This document shows positions 26,001 through 33,621 of a DNA stretch of 64,000 nucleotides, in pieces; positions within the stretch are counted from its first letter, which is position 1; every line of letters starts with the position of its first letter. The DNA is from G965267605 sp965267605. Its GTDB lineage: Bacteria > Bacteroidota > Bacteroidia > Flavobacteriales_E > Vicingaceae. Location of the stretch: the NCBI GenBank assembly GCA_965267605.1, contig OZ254088.1, positions 1,488,001-1,552,000 of the forward strand, in the 5' to 3' direction. Both the position numbers and the translations under genes were made by a program. Below the pieces are notes generated by a model that was given only the letters and a program-made list of their open reading frames with translations, was not told where the DNA came from and searched no databases.

Positions 26001-26110
26001 GAGTTCTGAGAAAGGCCCTCCTTGGTGGTTAAACTCTTTAGCCTGAGAATCGGTTGCCCAACCAGACTCGTGGAAAGTGAAATTACCAGTATCAGAGCGA
26101 ATCCGCGCAT
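23027..26110 (-). CDS. Propeller-sensor histidine kinase (Y_Y_Y, HisKA_3)
   Basis: 1027 residues. A signal peptide (1-18) is followed by ~700 residues of regulator-propeller blades (for example LWIATQDGLNSFDG, NIWAASRNGINRVN, IWIGTTNGVHVFD, IWLGTNYGFSRF). A Y_Y_Y domain follows (YRLVGYDDDWIESG), then one transmembrane segment near 775-795, and a kinase core with HisKA_3 ERNRISRDLHDNVGAQL (phospho-acceptor His829) and ATPase motifs including VQESVNNAVKHS and DDGVG. The architecture is that of Bacteroidota sensors that read extracytoplasmic ligands, without the fused regulator of hybrid systems. The partner regulator is the next gene. Ligand unknown. Confidence 0.93.
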   Translation of the reverse strand: MRGFALILVISLSTSLVGQPILRLKSLTTKEGLSQNSINDLLQASDGRLWIATQDGLNSFDGRSFKLYGAGSDAGVDLSDNFVWGLYEDPSGNIWAASRNGINRVNTSTGLVTTFIQQYDVDDMASMWGNNGRFTVVHNGYVHIGFVDHMYRFKVGAYATDTVVALKENQVWLPELDSFYVVDALVYHEELYLRTSTGVVRVTSTGIETLSLPMPVTCVSQPNAFYVDNDDRLWLGGENGVLWYHGTEWNQLRINGESIRSVHSVVQDLDGNIWIGTTNGVHVFDKELRYKFHSRTNVDKGEEETYDLVHSMEVCSDGTVWLGTANTGLKSHHWSKEQFKFLRSPVLRSSNLVWSSEIVYGNKLIVGTNNGVEFFSIDTTGLVEHAYKNAVLSENLQPWVEPWMGSIPKTRVLSIATDNSILYLGTAGDGLIRINRNTNNVEQKRFGTSYQNTISEVVVDKGKVWCATQAGLYTLDSNGEVQEEYLLNRTNWDGPAVYFISAYNDQKGNIWLGTNYGFSRFISETEKFEHYLHVKEELENGPAFNFVSGFARSGNDLWIATYGGGLSHMDINSGKFTHYGRKEGLANNVCSGIQMDKKGRLWLFNNGGISRFDPATEKFRNYDIGEGLIDNEFTLNSPSMAPNGLIYAGTPSGLVLFNPLNIQTQETVGKVQLTGLQVNYESIDVSNTIDLYRGDKSITLDISVLQFFNREGVAIKYRLVGYDDDWIESGKDHVRATYTSLGAGTYILEAVAFNKDHVNGERTVLATIEVHPPFWQTWWFILLVALGALVTVILTVRYFAQRKLQAKLDEIRVQKKLQEERNRISRDLHDNVGAQLTYIISSLDNAAVVTGRNDQETGQKLDALSDFSRNTMQQLRESIWVINSETITIKEFSQRITGLGAKLIPEGSDIQFSVNAESIDGTLNPSKAIHLLRIVQESVNNAVKHSQCQYISIHIQLNGGGLDLSITDDGVGTDEVDGKEGHYGLPNIRERAVLIDATAEIISSKDRGLEVRVSGVALDKGNTANDL

Positions 26111-26114
26111 ATCT

Positions 26115-26122
26115 CAAACATA
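26115..26122 (-). promoter_or_regulatory. -7 box of the kinase/regulator operon
   Basis: TATGTTTG on the minus strand matches TAnnTTTG and lies five bases before the kinase ATG, so the transcript would be almost leaderless. No -33 TTG is found at normal spacing. The heptamer array at 26146-26187 lies just upstream, as expected for an activator-dependent promoter. Confidence 0.4.
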
Positions 26123-26145
26123 GAAAAAGCGTTCTGGATATCGTA

Positions 26146-26187
26146 TGCCCTAGGTCAAAATAGGGCAAATGCCGTATTGATGCCCTA
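26146..26187. promoter_or_regulatory. Three TGCCCTA heptamers between divergent genes (candidate operator)
   Basis: TGCCCTA occurs at 26146-26152, its reverse complement TAGGGCA at 26161-26167, and TGCCCTA again at 26181-26187. The first two make an inverted repeat with an eight-base spacer; the second and third make another with a 13-base spacer. The array separates the kinase/regulator operon from the divergent operon and overlaps the -33 region of the latter. Confidence 0.6.
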
Positions 26188-26207
26188 CCTCACCCCAGAT
26201 AGTTTTG
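26177..26207 (+). promoter_or_regulatory. Promoter of the exported-protein operon
   Basis: TTG (26177-26179) and TAGTTTTG (26200-26207) are separated by 20 bases, an exact Bacteroidota -33/-7 arrangement. The predicted start near 26214 leaves a leader of about 20 bases before ATG 26233. The third heptamer of the operator array begins two bases after the -33 element. Confidence 0.7.
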
Positions 26208-26232
26208 ACCTCAACATTCAAACTCTGAACAC

Positions 26233-27006
26233 ATGCAACGAATTGGGGCGTTCCTGCTCATTCTGGTTTCCACTCTATCATTCAGTCAGGATGATGACGG
26301 AGTGTACAACTACATGCCTCTGGTTCTAGGGTTGAATATCCAAAACGATGCTTTCAGCCTGAATAATGGAATGAAGTTCAACAACAGCGACAATGGACAG
26401 ATCGCATACCTCACGGTGAACAACAACAATGCGTACTGTTTGGCAGAAATGGACTTCCTGCCAGCATGGAACAGGCAATCCAAGTTCTCTGCCTCCTCCA
26501 ACGACACCATTGTCACCAACAATTTTCAGCTCATGCGAACCTATCTCGCCTTCTATTCAAGGGGTGTAAAGAAGTTCAAGCTTGGTGGGGTTGGGGTAAT
26601 TGACTGGAGTTTGAAAGAAGCCGCTTTCGGAACTGAAGATGGACACACAGGGCCAGTAACGGGTCCAAAGATCCTCGCTGCTGCCAGCGGACTCAATTTC
26701 GGAATTGGTTTGGCTGCGGTGCACCAAATAGACAATGGGTTGATCCTAAATCACAACGTAGGCATTGCTTCACTTGGCAACGCTCAGAACGACCCAAACT
26801 GGTACGGTCGCTACTACTTCTGGCTAACCAACGCCACTTATCCACTTACACCGAGACTTTCGGCTAATGGGTACTTCAACATGCAATACTATCAAATCAA
26901 TAACCATCAACGCCTTGCGAATGGTAATACCGGTAGCATCCTAACATGGCAACTGCGCTTCGGTATTGGTATCCATGTGGGCCGCGATCCAATGTTCGAA
27001 AAATGA
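26233..27006 (+). CDS. Exported, probably beta-barrel protein of unknown function
   Basis: 257 residues with a signal peptide ending LSFSQ. The mature part alternates short hydrophobic and polar strands rich in Gly, Asn and aromatic residues (FGIGLAAVHQIDNGLILNHNVGIASLG, LTWQLRFGIGIHVG), like a small outer-membrane barrel, but no family is identified. It has a good promoter and is divergent from the sensor kinase. Its TGA overlaps the ATG of the next gene, so the two are translated together. Confidence 0.65.
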   Translation: MQRIGAFLLILVSTLSFSQDDDGVYNYMPLVLGLNIQNDAFSLNNGMKFNNSDNGQIAYLTVNNNNAYCLAEMDFLPAWNRQSKFSASSNDTIVTNNFQLMRTYLAFYSRGVKKFKLGGVGVIDWSLKEAAFGTEDGHTGPVTGPKILAAASGLNFGIGLAAVHQIDNGLILNHNVGIASLGNAQNDPNWYGRYYFWLTNATYPLTPRLSANGYFNMQYYQINNHQRLANGNTGSILTWQLRFGIGIHVGRDPMFEK

Positions 27007-27932
27007 AAAAGTTAACAACACTAATTTGTGTTCTGGCTGCAATAGCAGTAACCGCACAAGAGCAAGTTAAACACACCCCGGTTAGCGATGATCCTGCCTT
27101 CAACAATCTTTCTATACGACCCGCGATAGCTGTGGATATGGGTTTTGCGGAAGGCTGGGGTGCTGGTCTTGGAGTTGACGCGCGATATGTCAATGACAAT
27201 CTACCCATACAGTTCAGGGCCTCATGGCACCAAAACTTTATTGGAAGTCAGAATATCAATGCACTCAACAAGCCTCTCATGGGTTTGGAAGCAGGGGCCG
27301 CTTTTGCCTTCGCCAATACCAATCCAAAAAAACCACTGAGAGTGGTTCTTAAATCCAGCGAATCTCGAGGAGCATACACCACAACCACACATATCACCTA
27401 CATCAATGTTGATGGCACGCTTAACAAGAGGAAGCTATTACGCGGTGGCTTGTTCATGCACAGAAACAATTGGTCTGCTGGTGGTATAACGGACGATGTT
27501 CAAATAACTGTGAACGGTGGAACACCTCTTATGAATGGAAACAGTTTCGCGACCGGCCTCTATGCCGGGATTGGTGCACAAAGGCGAAATGACCTCGTCA
27601 TCAATACTGAACAATATGGCCAGAGACGAAGCTCTCTATTCATCCAATGGTACCTGGATGTACTTTTTGCTCCATCGGTGAACCTTGGAGAATGGACAGA
27701 TGAAACAGGGAGTGTAGGTCCTAGTGGCACGACCTATGACATCAATAAAGATTCTGACGCTAAGGCACAAAATGTAGGTGCGCGTATAGGGTTGCTGTGG
27801 AATACCATTAGCGCAAGTGCTAAAAAACCAAATGGGCTCTACTTCAAAATAGAAACTGGAGTGAGACCGGCTATGCAAAAGCACTCTGCCTTCTTCCTTG
27901 CCTATCTGGGATTTGTAATCAACTCTAAATAA
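27003..27932 (+). CDS. Exported, probably beta-barrel protein of unknown function
   Basis: 309 residues from ATG 27003 (MKKLTTLICVLAAIAVTAQ). A much longer upstream frame is rejected because it would run through the previous gene. The mature part has barrel-like strands (IAVDMGFAEGWGAGLGVDARYV, SLFIQWYLDVLFAP, VGARIGLLWNTIS) and ends in an aromatic/aliphatic strand, LAYLGFVINSK. Overlap ATGA with the preceding gene indicates coupling and probably a shared location in the outer membrane. No family recognised. Confidence 0.65.
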   Translation: MKKLTTLICVLAAIAVTAQEQVKHTPVSDDPAFNNLSIRPAIAVDMGFAEGWGAGLGVDARYVNDNLPIQFRASWHQNFIGSQNINALNKPLMGLEAGAAFAFANTNPKKPLRVVLKSSESRGAYTTTTHITYINVDGTLNKRKLLRGGLFMHRNNWSAGGITDDVQITVNGGTPLMNGNSFATGLYAGIGAQRRNDLVINTEQYGQRRSSLFIQWYLDVLFAPSVNLGEWTDETGSVGPSGTTYDINKDSDAKAQNVGARIGLLWNTISASAKKPNGLYFKIETGVRPAMQKHSAFFLAYLGFVINSK

Positions 27933-27955
27933 TCACTGAACACTAATTAGAAATC

Positions 27956-28861
27956 ATGAAAACAACATCAATTCTAACCGCGCTTGCTTTGGTTCCAGTG
28001 CTGAGCTTTGGTCAGGCGTTCAAGCAAAACAACAAGTCTTCTACCCTACCCGATCTACCAGAGAATCCGGAGAAACTAAAAAAGCACATCCTGGACCTCA
28101 AGTATAAGACCACAATGAAGGATAAAGATGCGCTGATCAGAAACTTCACTATTAACTTCCATACTCGAGCGGTATATCAGGTACAGGGAAGCGCGGCTGG
28201 CTACAAGGTGAAGGAAAAGAAGAGTAAGTTCATTGTTAAGGGTATCTCCAATAAGACTTATCAGGAGATTACAGATGCGGTTTACGATTATTACTGCAGC
28301 AAACTCAAGGAAATGGGATACACCCTTGCGGATCACAAGATGATCCAATCTACCAAAGCATATGGGAAAGTATCTGACAAGGTATCACCGATGAATACGG
28401 ATGCTTCACACAATGAGTACAAGCAAGGAGGTATTTATCAGAAGTCCTTCTCGGGTGGTGGTCGGCCTTACTATGGAGCTCCTTCTTCAATGGCCTGGTA
28501 CAAAATGATGAAAGAAACCAAAAAGACCTTCATCGACTTTGGTGCAAATGTGAGCTTCATGAACTTCGGCCAGAAAGTGGGAAGTACTTCTACGCACGTT
28601 GAATGGGCACTACTTTACGAAGCTGCTGTTCACGGTAACATTAGCACTTCGTTCAGCACACCTAAGTACAAAGTTGGTAGTGTTGCAACCCAGGGTAACT
28701 ATCGGTACGAGAAGAACGACTTTCTAACATTCACCAATGAAGCGGAAGATGGGCATGTGGTGGCGAAAGCCGATGAATCCAAATTCAAGGAATACGCCAT
28801 AGCATACTTGAAGAGAAAGGTTGACCTACAGGTCAAACATATGAAGGCAGAGATGCAATAG
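27956..28861 (+). CDS. Exported basic protein of unknown function
   Basis: 301 residues, signal peptide ending LSFGQ. The body is Lys-rich (KLKKHILDLKYKTTMKDKD, KVKEKKSKFIVKGISNKTYQEI) and includes a Gly/Ser/Tyr patch (SFSGGGRPYYGAPSS). The predicted mix is alpha/beta rather than barrel. The gene lies 23 bases after the preceding one and is closed by a terminator, so it is the last gene of the three-gene operon. No family recognised. It may be a periplasmic partner of the two barrel-like proteins. Confidence 0.65.
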   Translation: MKTTSILTALALVPVLSFGQAFKQNNKSSTLPDLPENPEKLKKHILDLKYKTTMKDKDALIRNFTINFHTRAVYQVQGSAAGYKVKEKKSKFIVKGISNKTYQEITDAVYDYYCSKLKEMGYTLADHKMIQSTKAYGKVSDKVSPMNTDASHNEYKQGGIYQKSFSGGGRPYYGAPSSMAWYKMMKETKKTFIDFGANVSFMNFGQKVGSTSTHVEWALLYEAAVHGNISTSFSTPKYKVGSVATQGNYRYEKNDFLTFTNEAEDGHVVAKADESKFKEYAIAYLKRKVDLQVKHMKAEMQ

Positions 28862-28886
28862 TGTTCAGAGAAGTGTCTCTGCCGAT

Positions 28887-28914
28887 AAAAAAGCCCGCTG
28901 AATAGCGGGCTTTT
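28887..28914 (+). terminator. Bidirectional terminator between the exported operon and nqrF
   Basis: Stem AAAAGCCCGCT (28889-28899) and AGCGGGCTTTT (28904-28914) with a four-base loop. T runs follow on both strands, so it can end both the plus-strand operon and the convergent nqr operon. Confidence 0.88.
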
Positions 28915-28932
28915 GCGTTTCATATCATCGGG

Positions 28933-30246
28933 TTATCCTCCGAAGTCATCGAACCTTACGTTCTCATCTGGAATACCCCAGTCGTCACACATTTTGATAA
29001 CAGCCTGGTTCATCAGTGGAGGACCACAGAAATACACTTCAATGTCTTCTGGTGCTTCATGGTGGTTAAGCTGATGGTCAATAACTGCCTGGTGGACGAA
29101 ACCTAAAAAGCCATCGCCTTCCGGATCATCCATGCTCTTCTTCTCAGTCCAGTTATCAGACTCCAAAGGTTCAGACAATACCATGTAGAACTTAAAGTTC
29201 GGGAAGTCTTTTTCCAGATCACGGAAGTAGTGAATGTAGAACAATTCCGCTCTAGATCTACCACCGTACCAATAGGTTACTTTTCTACCAGTCTTCAATG
29301 TTTTGAATAGCTCATACAGGTGAGATCTCATTGGTGCCATACCGGCACCACCACCAATGTAAAGCATTTCGGCATCAGACTCATTGATGAAGAATTCTCC
29401 GTAAGGTCCAGAGATCGTACACTTGTCACCTTCCTTAAGATTGAAGATGTAAGTAGAGGCCACACCTGGATTTACGTCCATCCATTTATTCTTAGCTCTA
29501 TCCCATGGTGGGGTAGCAATTCGAACATTCAACATGATCTTTCTTCCTTCAGCTGGGTAAGAAGCCATAGAATATGCCCGAACGACTTCTTCATCGTTCT
29601 TCATCACCAAATCCCACAGACCAAACTTGTCCCAATCTTCCTGGAATTTGTTTGGCTCACCGGGGTGATCCTGGGGATGAGCTGTGATATCCATATCCGT
29701 ATACTTGATCTCGATCTTTGGAACTTTGATCTGGATATATCCACCAGCCTTGTAGTCCATGTCCTCTGGAATCTCAACAATGAACTCCTTAATGAACGTG
29801 GCAACATTGTAGTTAGAAGAAACAACGGCTTCCCACTCTTTGATACCCATGATCTCCTCTTCCACTTCGATCTCCATGTCCTCCTTTACCTTCACCTGGC
29901 ATCCCAGCCTGTGATTGGAAGCAATTTCCTTTCGGGTAAAATGAGGCACTTCAGTTGGAAGAATGGTTCCTCCACCACTGTGAACCTGGCAAATACACTG
30001 TACACATGTTCCTCCACCACCGCAAGCAGATGGAAGGAAGATGCCAGCATCGCCCAACGTGTTCAACAGTGTACCACCACCACCTACTTCAATTTCGTGC
30101 TCTCCGTTGATGGTAATCTTTACAGGCCCAGAAGAAGTCAGCTTCGCCTTAGCCCATAGAAGTATGGTTACCAGTAGAAGAATTACGATCAGGAACACCG
30201 CAATGGTAATTCCTATAACTAATCCTGTATTTACAGCTAATAACAT
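28933..30246 (-). CDS. nqrF: Na+-translocating NADH:quinone reductase subunit F
   Basis: 437 residues. One N-terminal membrane helix (~9-31) is followed by a plant-type 2Fe-2S domain with ligands Cys75, Cys81, Cys84 and Cys116. The FAD/NADH reductase part contains RAYSMASYP (FAD), GPYGEFF, GGGAGMAPMRSH (NADH) and the CGPPLMNQAV end. NqrF accepts electrons from NADH at the cytoplasmic side and passes them through FAD and the cluster into the complex. It is the last gene of the nqrABCDEF operon, 13 bases after nqrE, and ends in front of a terminator. Confidence 0.97.
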   Translation of the reverse strand: MLLAVNTGLVIGITIAVFLIVILLLVTILLWAKAKLTSSGPVKITINGEHEIEVGGGGTLLNTLGDAGIFLPSACGGGGTCVQCICQVHSGGGTILPTEVPHFTRKEIASNHRLGCQVKVKEDMEIEVEEEIMGIKEWEAVVSSNYNVATFIKEFIVEIPEDMDYKAGGYIQIKVPKIEIKYTDMDITAHPQDHPGEPNKFQEDWDKFGLWDLVMKNDEEVVRAYSMASYPAEGRKIMLNVRIATPPWDRAKNKWMDVNPGVASTYIFNLKEGDKCTISGPYGEFFINESDAEMLYIGGGAGMAPMRSHLYELFKTLKTGRKVTYWYGGRSRAELFYIHYFRDLEKDFPNFKFYMVLSEPLESDNWTEKKSMDDPEGDGFLGFVHQAVIDHQLNHHEAPEDIEVYFCGPPLMNQAVIKMCDDWGIPDENVRFDDFGG

Positions 30247-30259
30247 CTGCTAATCTCTT

Positions 30260-30877
30260 TTAAAGTTCAATTCCCATAAAGCTCATGAATGCGATACCCA
30301 TCAAGCCAGTGATAATGAATGTAATACCCAGTCCTCTAAGCGGTCCTGGAACGTTAGAGTAACGGATCTTCTCACGAATTGCAGCAATCGCTACAATAGC
30401 AAGGAACCATCCTATACCAGAACCAATTCCGAATACTGTGGCTTCACCAATGTTGGCGTACTGTCTTTCCTGCATGAAGAGTGCACCACCGAGGATGGAA
30501 CAGTTTACAGCAATCAGCGGAAGGAAGATACCCAGTGCACCATACAGTGCAGGTGCAAACTTCTCTACCAACATTTCCACCAGCTGTACCATGGATGCGA
30601 TTACCGCAATAAACATGATGAAGCTAAGGAAGCTTAGATCGTATTCAGCAAAAGAAGGGTCAAGCCAGGCAAGTGCACCTTCTTTCAATACATAATTCTC
30701 CAGGAGGTAGTTGATTGGAACAGTAATACCTAATACAAAGATTACCGCTGCACCAAGGCCAACTCCGGTCTTAACTGTCTTAGAAACCGCGAGATACGAA
30801 CACATACCCAAGAAGTATGCGAAAATCATATTCTCGATGAAGATTCCTTTTACAAATATGCTTGCCAGATTTTCCAT
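30260..30877 (-). CDS. nqrE: Na+-translocating NADH:quinone reductase subunit E
   Basis: 205 residues with six hydrophobic helices. The opening ENLASIFVKGIFIENMIFAYFLGMCSYLAVS and the central VNCSILGGALFMQE contain the conserved membrane cysteines that, with those of NqrD, hold the intramembrane iron centre. NqrD and NqrE are inverted paralogues (also RnfE and RnfA). The gene follows nqrD by 18 bases and precedes nqrF by 13. Confidence 0.96.
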   Translation of the reverse strand: MENLASIFVKGIFIENMIFAYFLGMCSYLAVSKTVKTGVGLGAAVIFVLGITVPINYLLENYVLKEGALAWLDPSFAEYDLSFLSFIMFIAVIASMVQLVEMLVEKFAPALYGALGIFLPLIAVNCSILGGALFMQERQYANIGEATVFGIGSGIGWFLAIVAIAAIREKIRYSNVPGPLRGLGITFIITGLMGIAFMSFMGIEL

Positions 30878-30895
30878 ATTCAGTCCTCCTCTCTA

Positions 30896-31588
30896 TTAAT
30901 GTTCTTCTATTAGATCTCTGTTTCTGGCCCTTTGGATCCAGATGTAGATTCCTACCGTTACCAGTGCCATAGGAGGCAAGATCATCAGACCGTTGTGCTG
31001 ATAACCGGTGTTCTCTGCAAGAGATGTTAGAATATTTATTTGTCCAACCCCAGGTAGTGTAAGCGTTCCTGAACCCAGCAGTTCACGGAAGATGGCTACC
31101 ACGATCAGAATGAGACCATAGCCTGCAGCGTTACCTACAGCATCAAGCACAGATGGCCACGGCTTGTTGCCCAGGGCAAACGCCTCCAGTCGTCCCATAA
31201 TGATACAGTTGGTAATGATCAGTCCCACGAATACTGAAAGCTGTTTACTTACATCGTAGACATACGCCTTCAGTATCTGGTCAACCAAAATTACCATGGT
31301 TGCTACCACTACCAACTGAACGATGATCCTTACCCTGGAAGGAACCATGTTCCTCATCAGAGAGATCACCAAACTGGAGAATATCATTACAAATAGTACA
31401 GATACCGACATTACAAAGGCGGTTTCCACCTTCACTGTAATTGCCAGTGCTGAACAAATTCCCAATACCTGAATGGTAATCGGGTTGTCATCGTTCAAAG
31501 GATCCGAAAGAAGCTTTCTGTTCTTCTTGGAGAACAATGGCTCCCTGGGCTCCTTTTCAACTACTTCTACTTCTGCTGTTTCGGCCAT
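30896..31588 (-). CDS. nqrD: Na+-translocating NADH:quinone reductase subunit D
   Basis: 230 residues. A ~20-residue charged N-terminal extension rich in Glu and Lys precedes six membrane helices. LGICSALAITVKVETAFVMS and GLIITNCIIMGRLEAFA carry the conserved cysteines of the intramembrane iron site shared with NqrE. The late SGSGTLTLPG and AMLVP-like PPMALVTVGIYIW segments are usual for NqrD. It lies within the nqr operon, ten bases after nqrC. Confidence 0.95.
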   Translation of the reverse strand: MAETAEVEVVEKEPREPLFSKKNRKLLSDPLNDDNPITIQVLGICSALAITVKVETAFVMSVSVLFVMIFSSLVISLMRNMVPSRVRIIVQLVVVATMVILVDQILKAYVYDVSKQLSVFVGLIITNCIIMGRLEAFALGNKPWPSVLDAVGNAAGYGLILIVVAIFRELLGSGTLTLPGVGQINILTSLAENTGYQHNGLMILPPMALVTVGIYIWIQRARNRDLIEEH

Positions 31589-31598
31589 ATCGAGTAGA

Positions 31599-32369
31599 TT
31601 ACTTGTTTAGTTCTTTAAAATAAGGTGCATAAATCTGCAGTGTACGGTACACCATTTCCGTTACACCATTAGAGGTAATGGTACCTCCGCTAATGGCATC
31701 AACACCATGCATATCACCTTCAGGTGCTCCACCTTTCAATACTTTGATGGAAACATACGTTCCGTTCTCATCGAAAATCGTTTTGCCTTCAAAGGGTGCC
31801 TGGAACCAACCGGTATTGATCTCAGCACCAAGACCCGGAGTCTCAGATTTGTGATCAAACGTTGCTCCAATACATGTATTACCGTCTTCCGCAATAGCGA
31901 TGTATCCCCAAATTGGGCCCCACAGGCCTTTACCTACAAGAGGAACTATGTAACTGATCTTGCCCTCTGCTTCACATTTGAATAAAGGAAACGTAGCGTT
32001 CGCATCGATAAGCGCTTTACGCATCGCAGCCTCGTCTTTCGCATGTGTAGTATAAATGGTTGCAAGTCCTGACTTATAGTCCTTCAACACATCAATATCG
32101 AAGGGTGTGCCCTCTACTTCTTTTACAGCACCATTTCCATCCAGTGCATACTGCTCTGTGATGTACTGCTCAAAAGCTGTTGAAGCCTCATCCCTGGTAA
32201 CTTCCATACCTACGGAAGCAAGGATGTTCTGCATCTTCTCCTTCTTCACATTGGCCTTCTGCAGTGGTTTTAACTGCTCAGCCGTAAATGCGAGAAGCGC
32301 ACCTACAACAATCACCATCCCTACTGAGAAGATGAAAGTGTAACCGTTACTGTTAGTATCTAATGCCAT
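31599..32369 (-). CDS. nqrC: Na+-translocating NADH:quinone reductase subunit C
   Basis: 256 residues with one N-terminal helix (~11-30) and a periplasmic FMN-binding domain. The flavinylation motif is DAISGGTITS (224-233), in which Thr230 should carry covalent FMN attached by ApbE. The usual motif reads SGAT, so Gly replaces Ala here. DHKSETPGLGAEI (172-184) is the other conserved region. No apbE is in this window. It lies ten bases after nqrB and ten before nqrD. Confidence 0.96.
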   Translation of the reverse strand: MALDTNSNGYTFIFSVGMVIVVGALLAFTAEQLKPLQKANVKKEKMQNILASVGMEVTRDEASTAFEQYITEQYALDGNGAVKEVEGTPFDIDVLKDYKSGLATIYTTHAKDEAAMRKALIDANATFPLFKCEAEGKISYIVPLVGKGLWGPIWGYIAIAEDGNTCIGATFDHKSETPGLGAEINTGWFQAPFEGKTIFDENGTYVSIKVLKGGAPEGDMHGVDAISGGTITSNGVTEMVYRTLQIYAPYFKELNK

Positions 32370-32379
32370 GTCTATCTAT

Positions 32380-33609
32380 TTAAGCAGCGCTGAGCTTAGC
32401 ACGTTTCAATCTACGTTTAACATTTGCCTGAATCACATAGTGATCAATCAGTGGCGCCATCACATTCATGAACAGAATCGCCAGCATTACACCCTCAGGG
32501 TATGCCGGATTGAACACCCGTATCATGATTGCAAGGAATCCGATGAGGAAACCATAGATGATCTTACCTACATTGGTTTGTGCAGCGGTTACAGGGTCAG
32601 TTGCCATAAAGACTATACCGAACATAAAGCCACCCGCAAGAATCTGGTCGATTGGGCTTTGTTGCATGAATGGATTCATGTCCACTACATTGAACAACCA
32701 ACCCATTGCAAGCCCACCAGCAATTCCCGACAACATAACTCTCCAACTTGCAATACCAGTAAATAAGAGGATTAGCGCTCCTATGATACAAGCAATGGCA
32801 GATGTTTCCCCAATGGAACCAGGCATGTTACCGATCAACATCTCCATTCTATCAAATGAGTTGTCAAGGATGCTCTGCACCTTTTCAGGATCATCCTTGA
32901 ACTTGATCGTTTGTGCCCACATTCCAAGCTGTGTTTCACCTGTGAAGGTATCAGGAACTCCTGCAGGAATTGTCTCAGGAGTATCCGCAACCCAAACCTT
33001 GTTACCCGACATCATAGTGGGATAAGCAAAGAACAGGAATGCACGAGCTGTAAGCGCTACGTTTACGATGTTCATGCCTGTTCCACCAAATACTTCCTTA
33101 CCAATAACCACAGCAAAAATGGTGGCTACCGCTACCATCCAGAGTGGAATTTCAACTGGAAGACACAGCGGAATAAGCATACCTGAAACCAGAAATCCTT
33201 CATTGATAGAGTGTTTCTTGATCACACAGAATGCGAATTCAACACCCAAACCAACACCATACGATACCACTACGATTGGCAGCACAAGCATTGCACCGAA
33301 ACCAACCTTTTCCCAGAACATTGCACTCCAAGGCTCACTGGCATCAATAAGTCCATTTAAAATATAGTGCTGGTGCCCCGTGTTCCATATACCGAATAGC
33401 AAGCATGGCACAAGTGCCAATACCACCATGATCATGGTTCTCTTCAGGTCAATACCATCACGGATATGCGCTCCCTTCTTGCCAGCGGTAATACCGGGCA
33501 CAAAAAGGAACGTTTCAAAGCCATCATACACCGGGTAAAGCTTCTCGAGCTTGCCACCCTCCTCGAAATGAGGCTTGATCTTATGTAATATGTTTTCTAA
33601 AAACTTCAT
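32380..33609 (-). CDS. nqrB: Na+-translocating NADH:quinone reductase subunit B
   Basis: 409 residues with about ten membrane helices. FVPGITAGKKGAHIRDGIDLKRTM near the N-terminus and the GSIGETS segment (264-270) are conserved. The Thr in GETS (269) is the expected second covalent FMN site. NqrB also binds riboflavin and forms the main Na+ path. It lies 12 bases after nqrA and ten before nqrC, and its length is normal for the subunit. Confidence 0.96.
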   Translation of the reverse strand: MKFLENILHKIKPHFEEGGKLEKLYPVYDGFETFLFVPGITAGKKGAHIRDGIDLKRTMIMVVLALVPCLLFGIWNTGHQHYILNGLIDASEPWSAMFWEKVGFGAMLVLPIVVVSYGVGLGVEFAFCVIKKHSINEGFLVSGMLIPLCLPVEIPLWMVAVATIFAVVIGKEVFGGTGMNIVNVALTARAFLFFAYPTMMSGNKVWVADTPETIPAGVPDTFTGETQLGMWAQTIKFKDDPEKVQSILDNSFDRMEMLIGNMPGSIGETSAIACIIGALILLFTGIASWRVMLSGIAGGLAMGWLFNVVDMNPFMQQSPIDQILAGGFMFGIVFMATDPVTAAQTNVGKIIYGFLIGFLAIMIRVFNPAYPEGVMLAILFMNVMAPLIDHYVIQANVKRRLKRAKLSAA

Positions 33610-33621
33610 CCTACCTCAGTT

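Noticed and set aside
26115..26232. A riboswitch or leader RNA upstream of the kinase or the export operon
   Set aside because: The predicted leaders are 5 to 20 bases long; the heptamers are outside the transcripts.
29320..30159. A 279-codon open frame antisense to nqrF
   Set aside because: Lies entirely inside a strongly conserved gene; composition is the mirror of nqrF codons and no start region or family match is seen.
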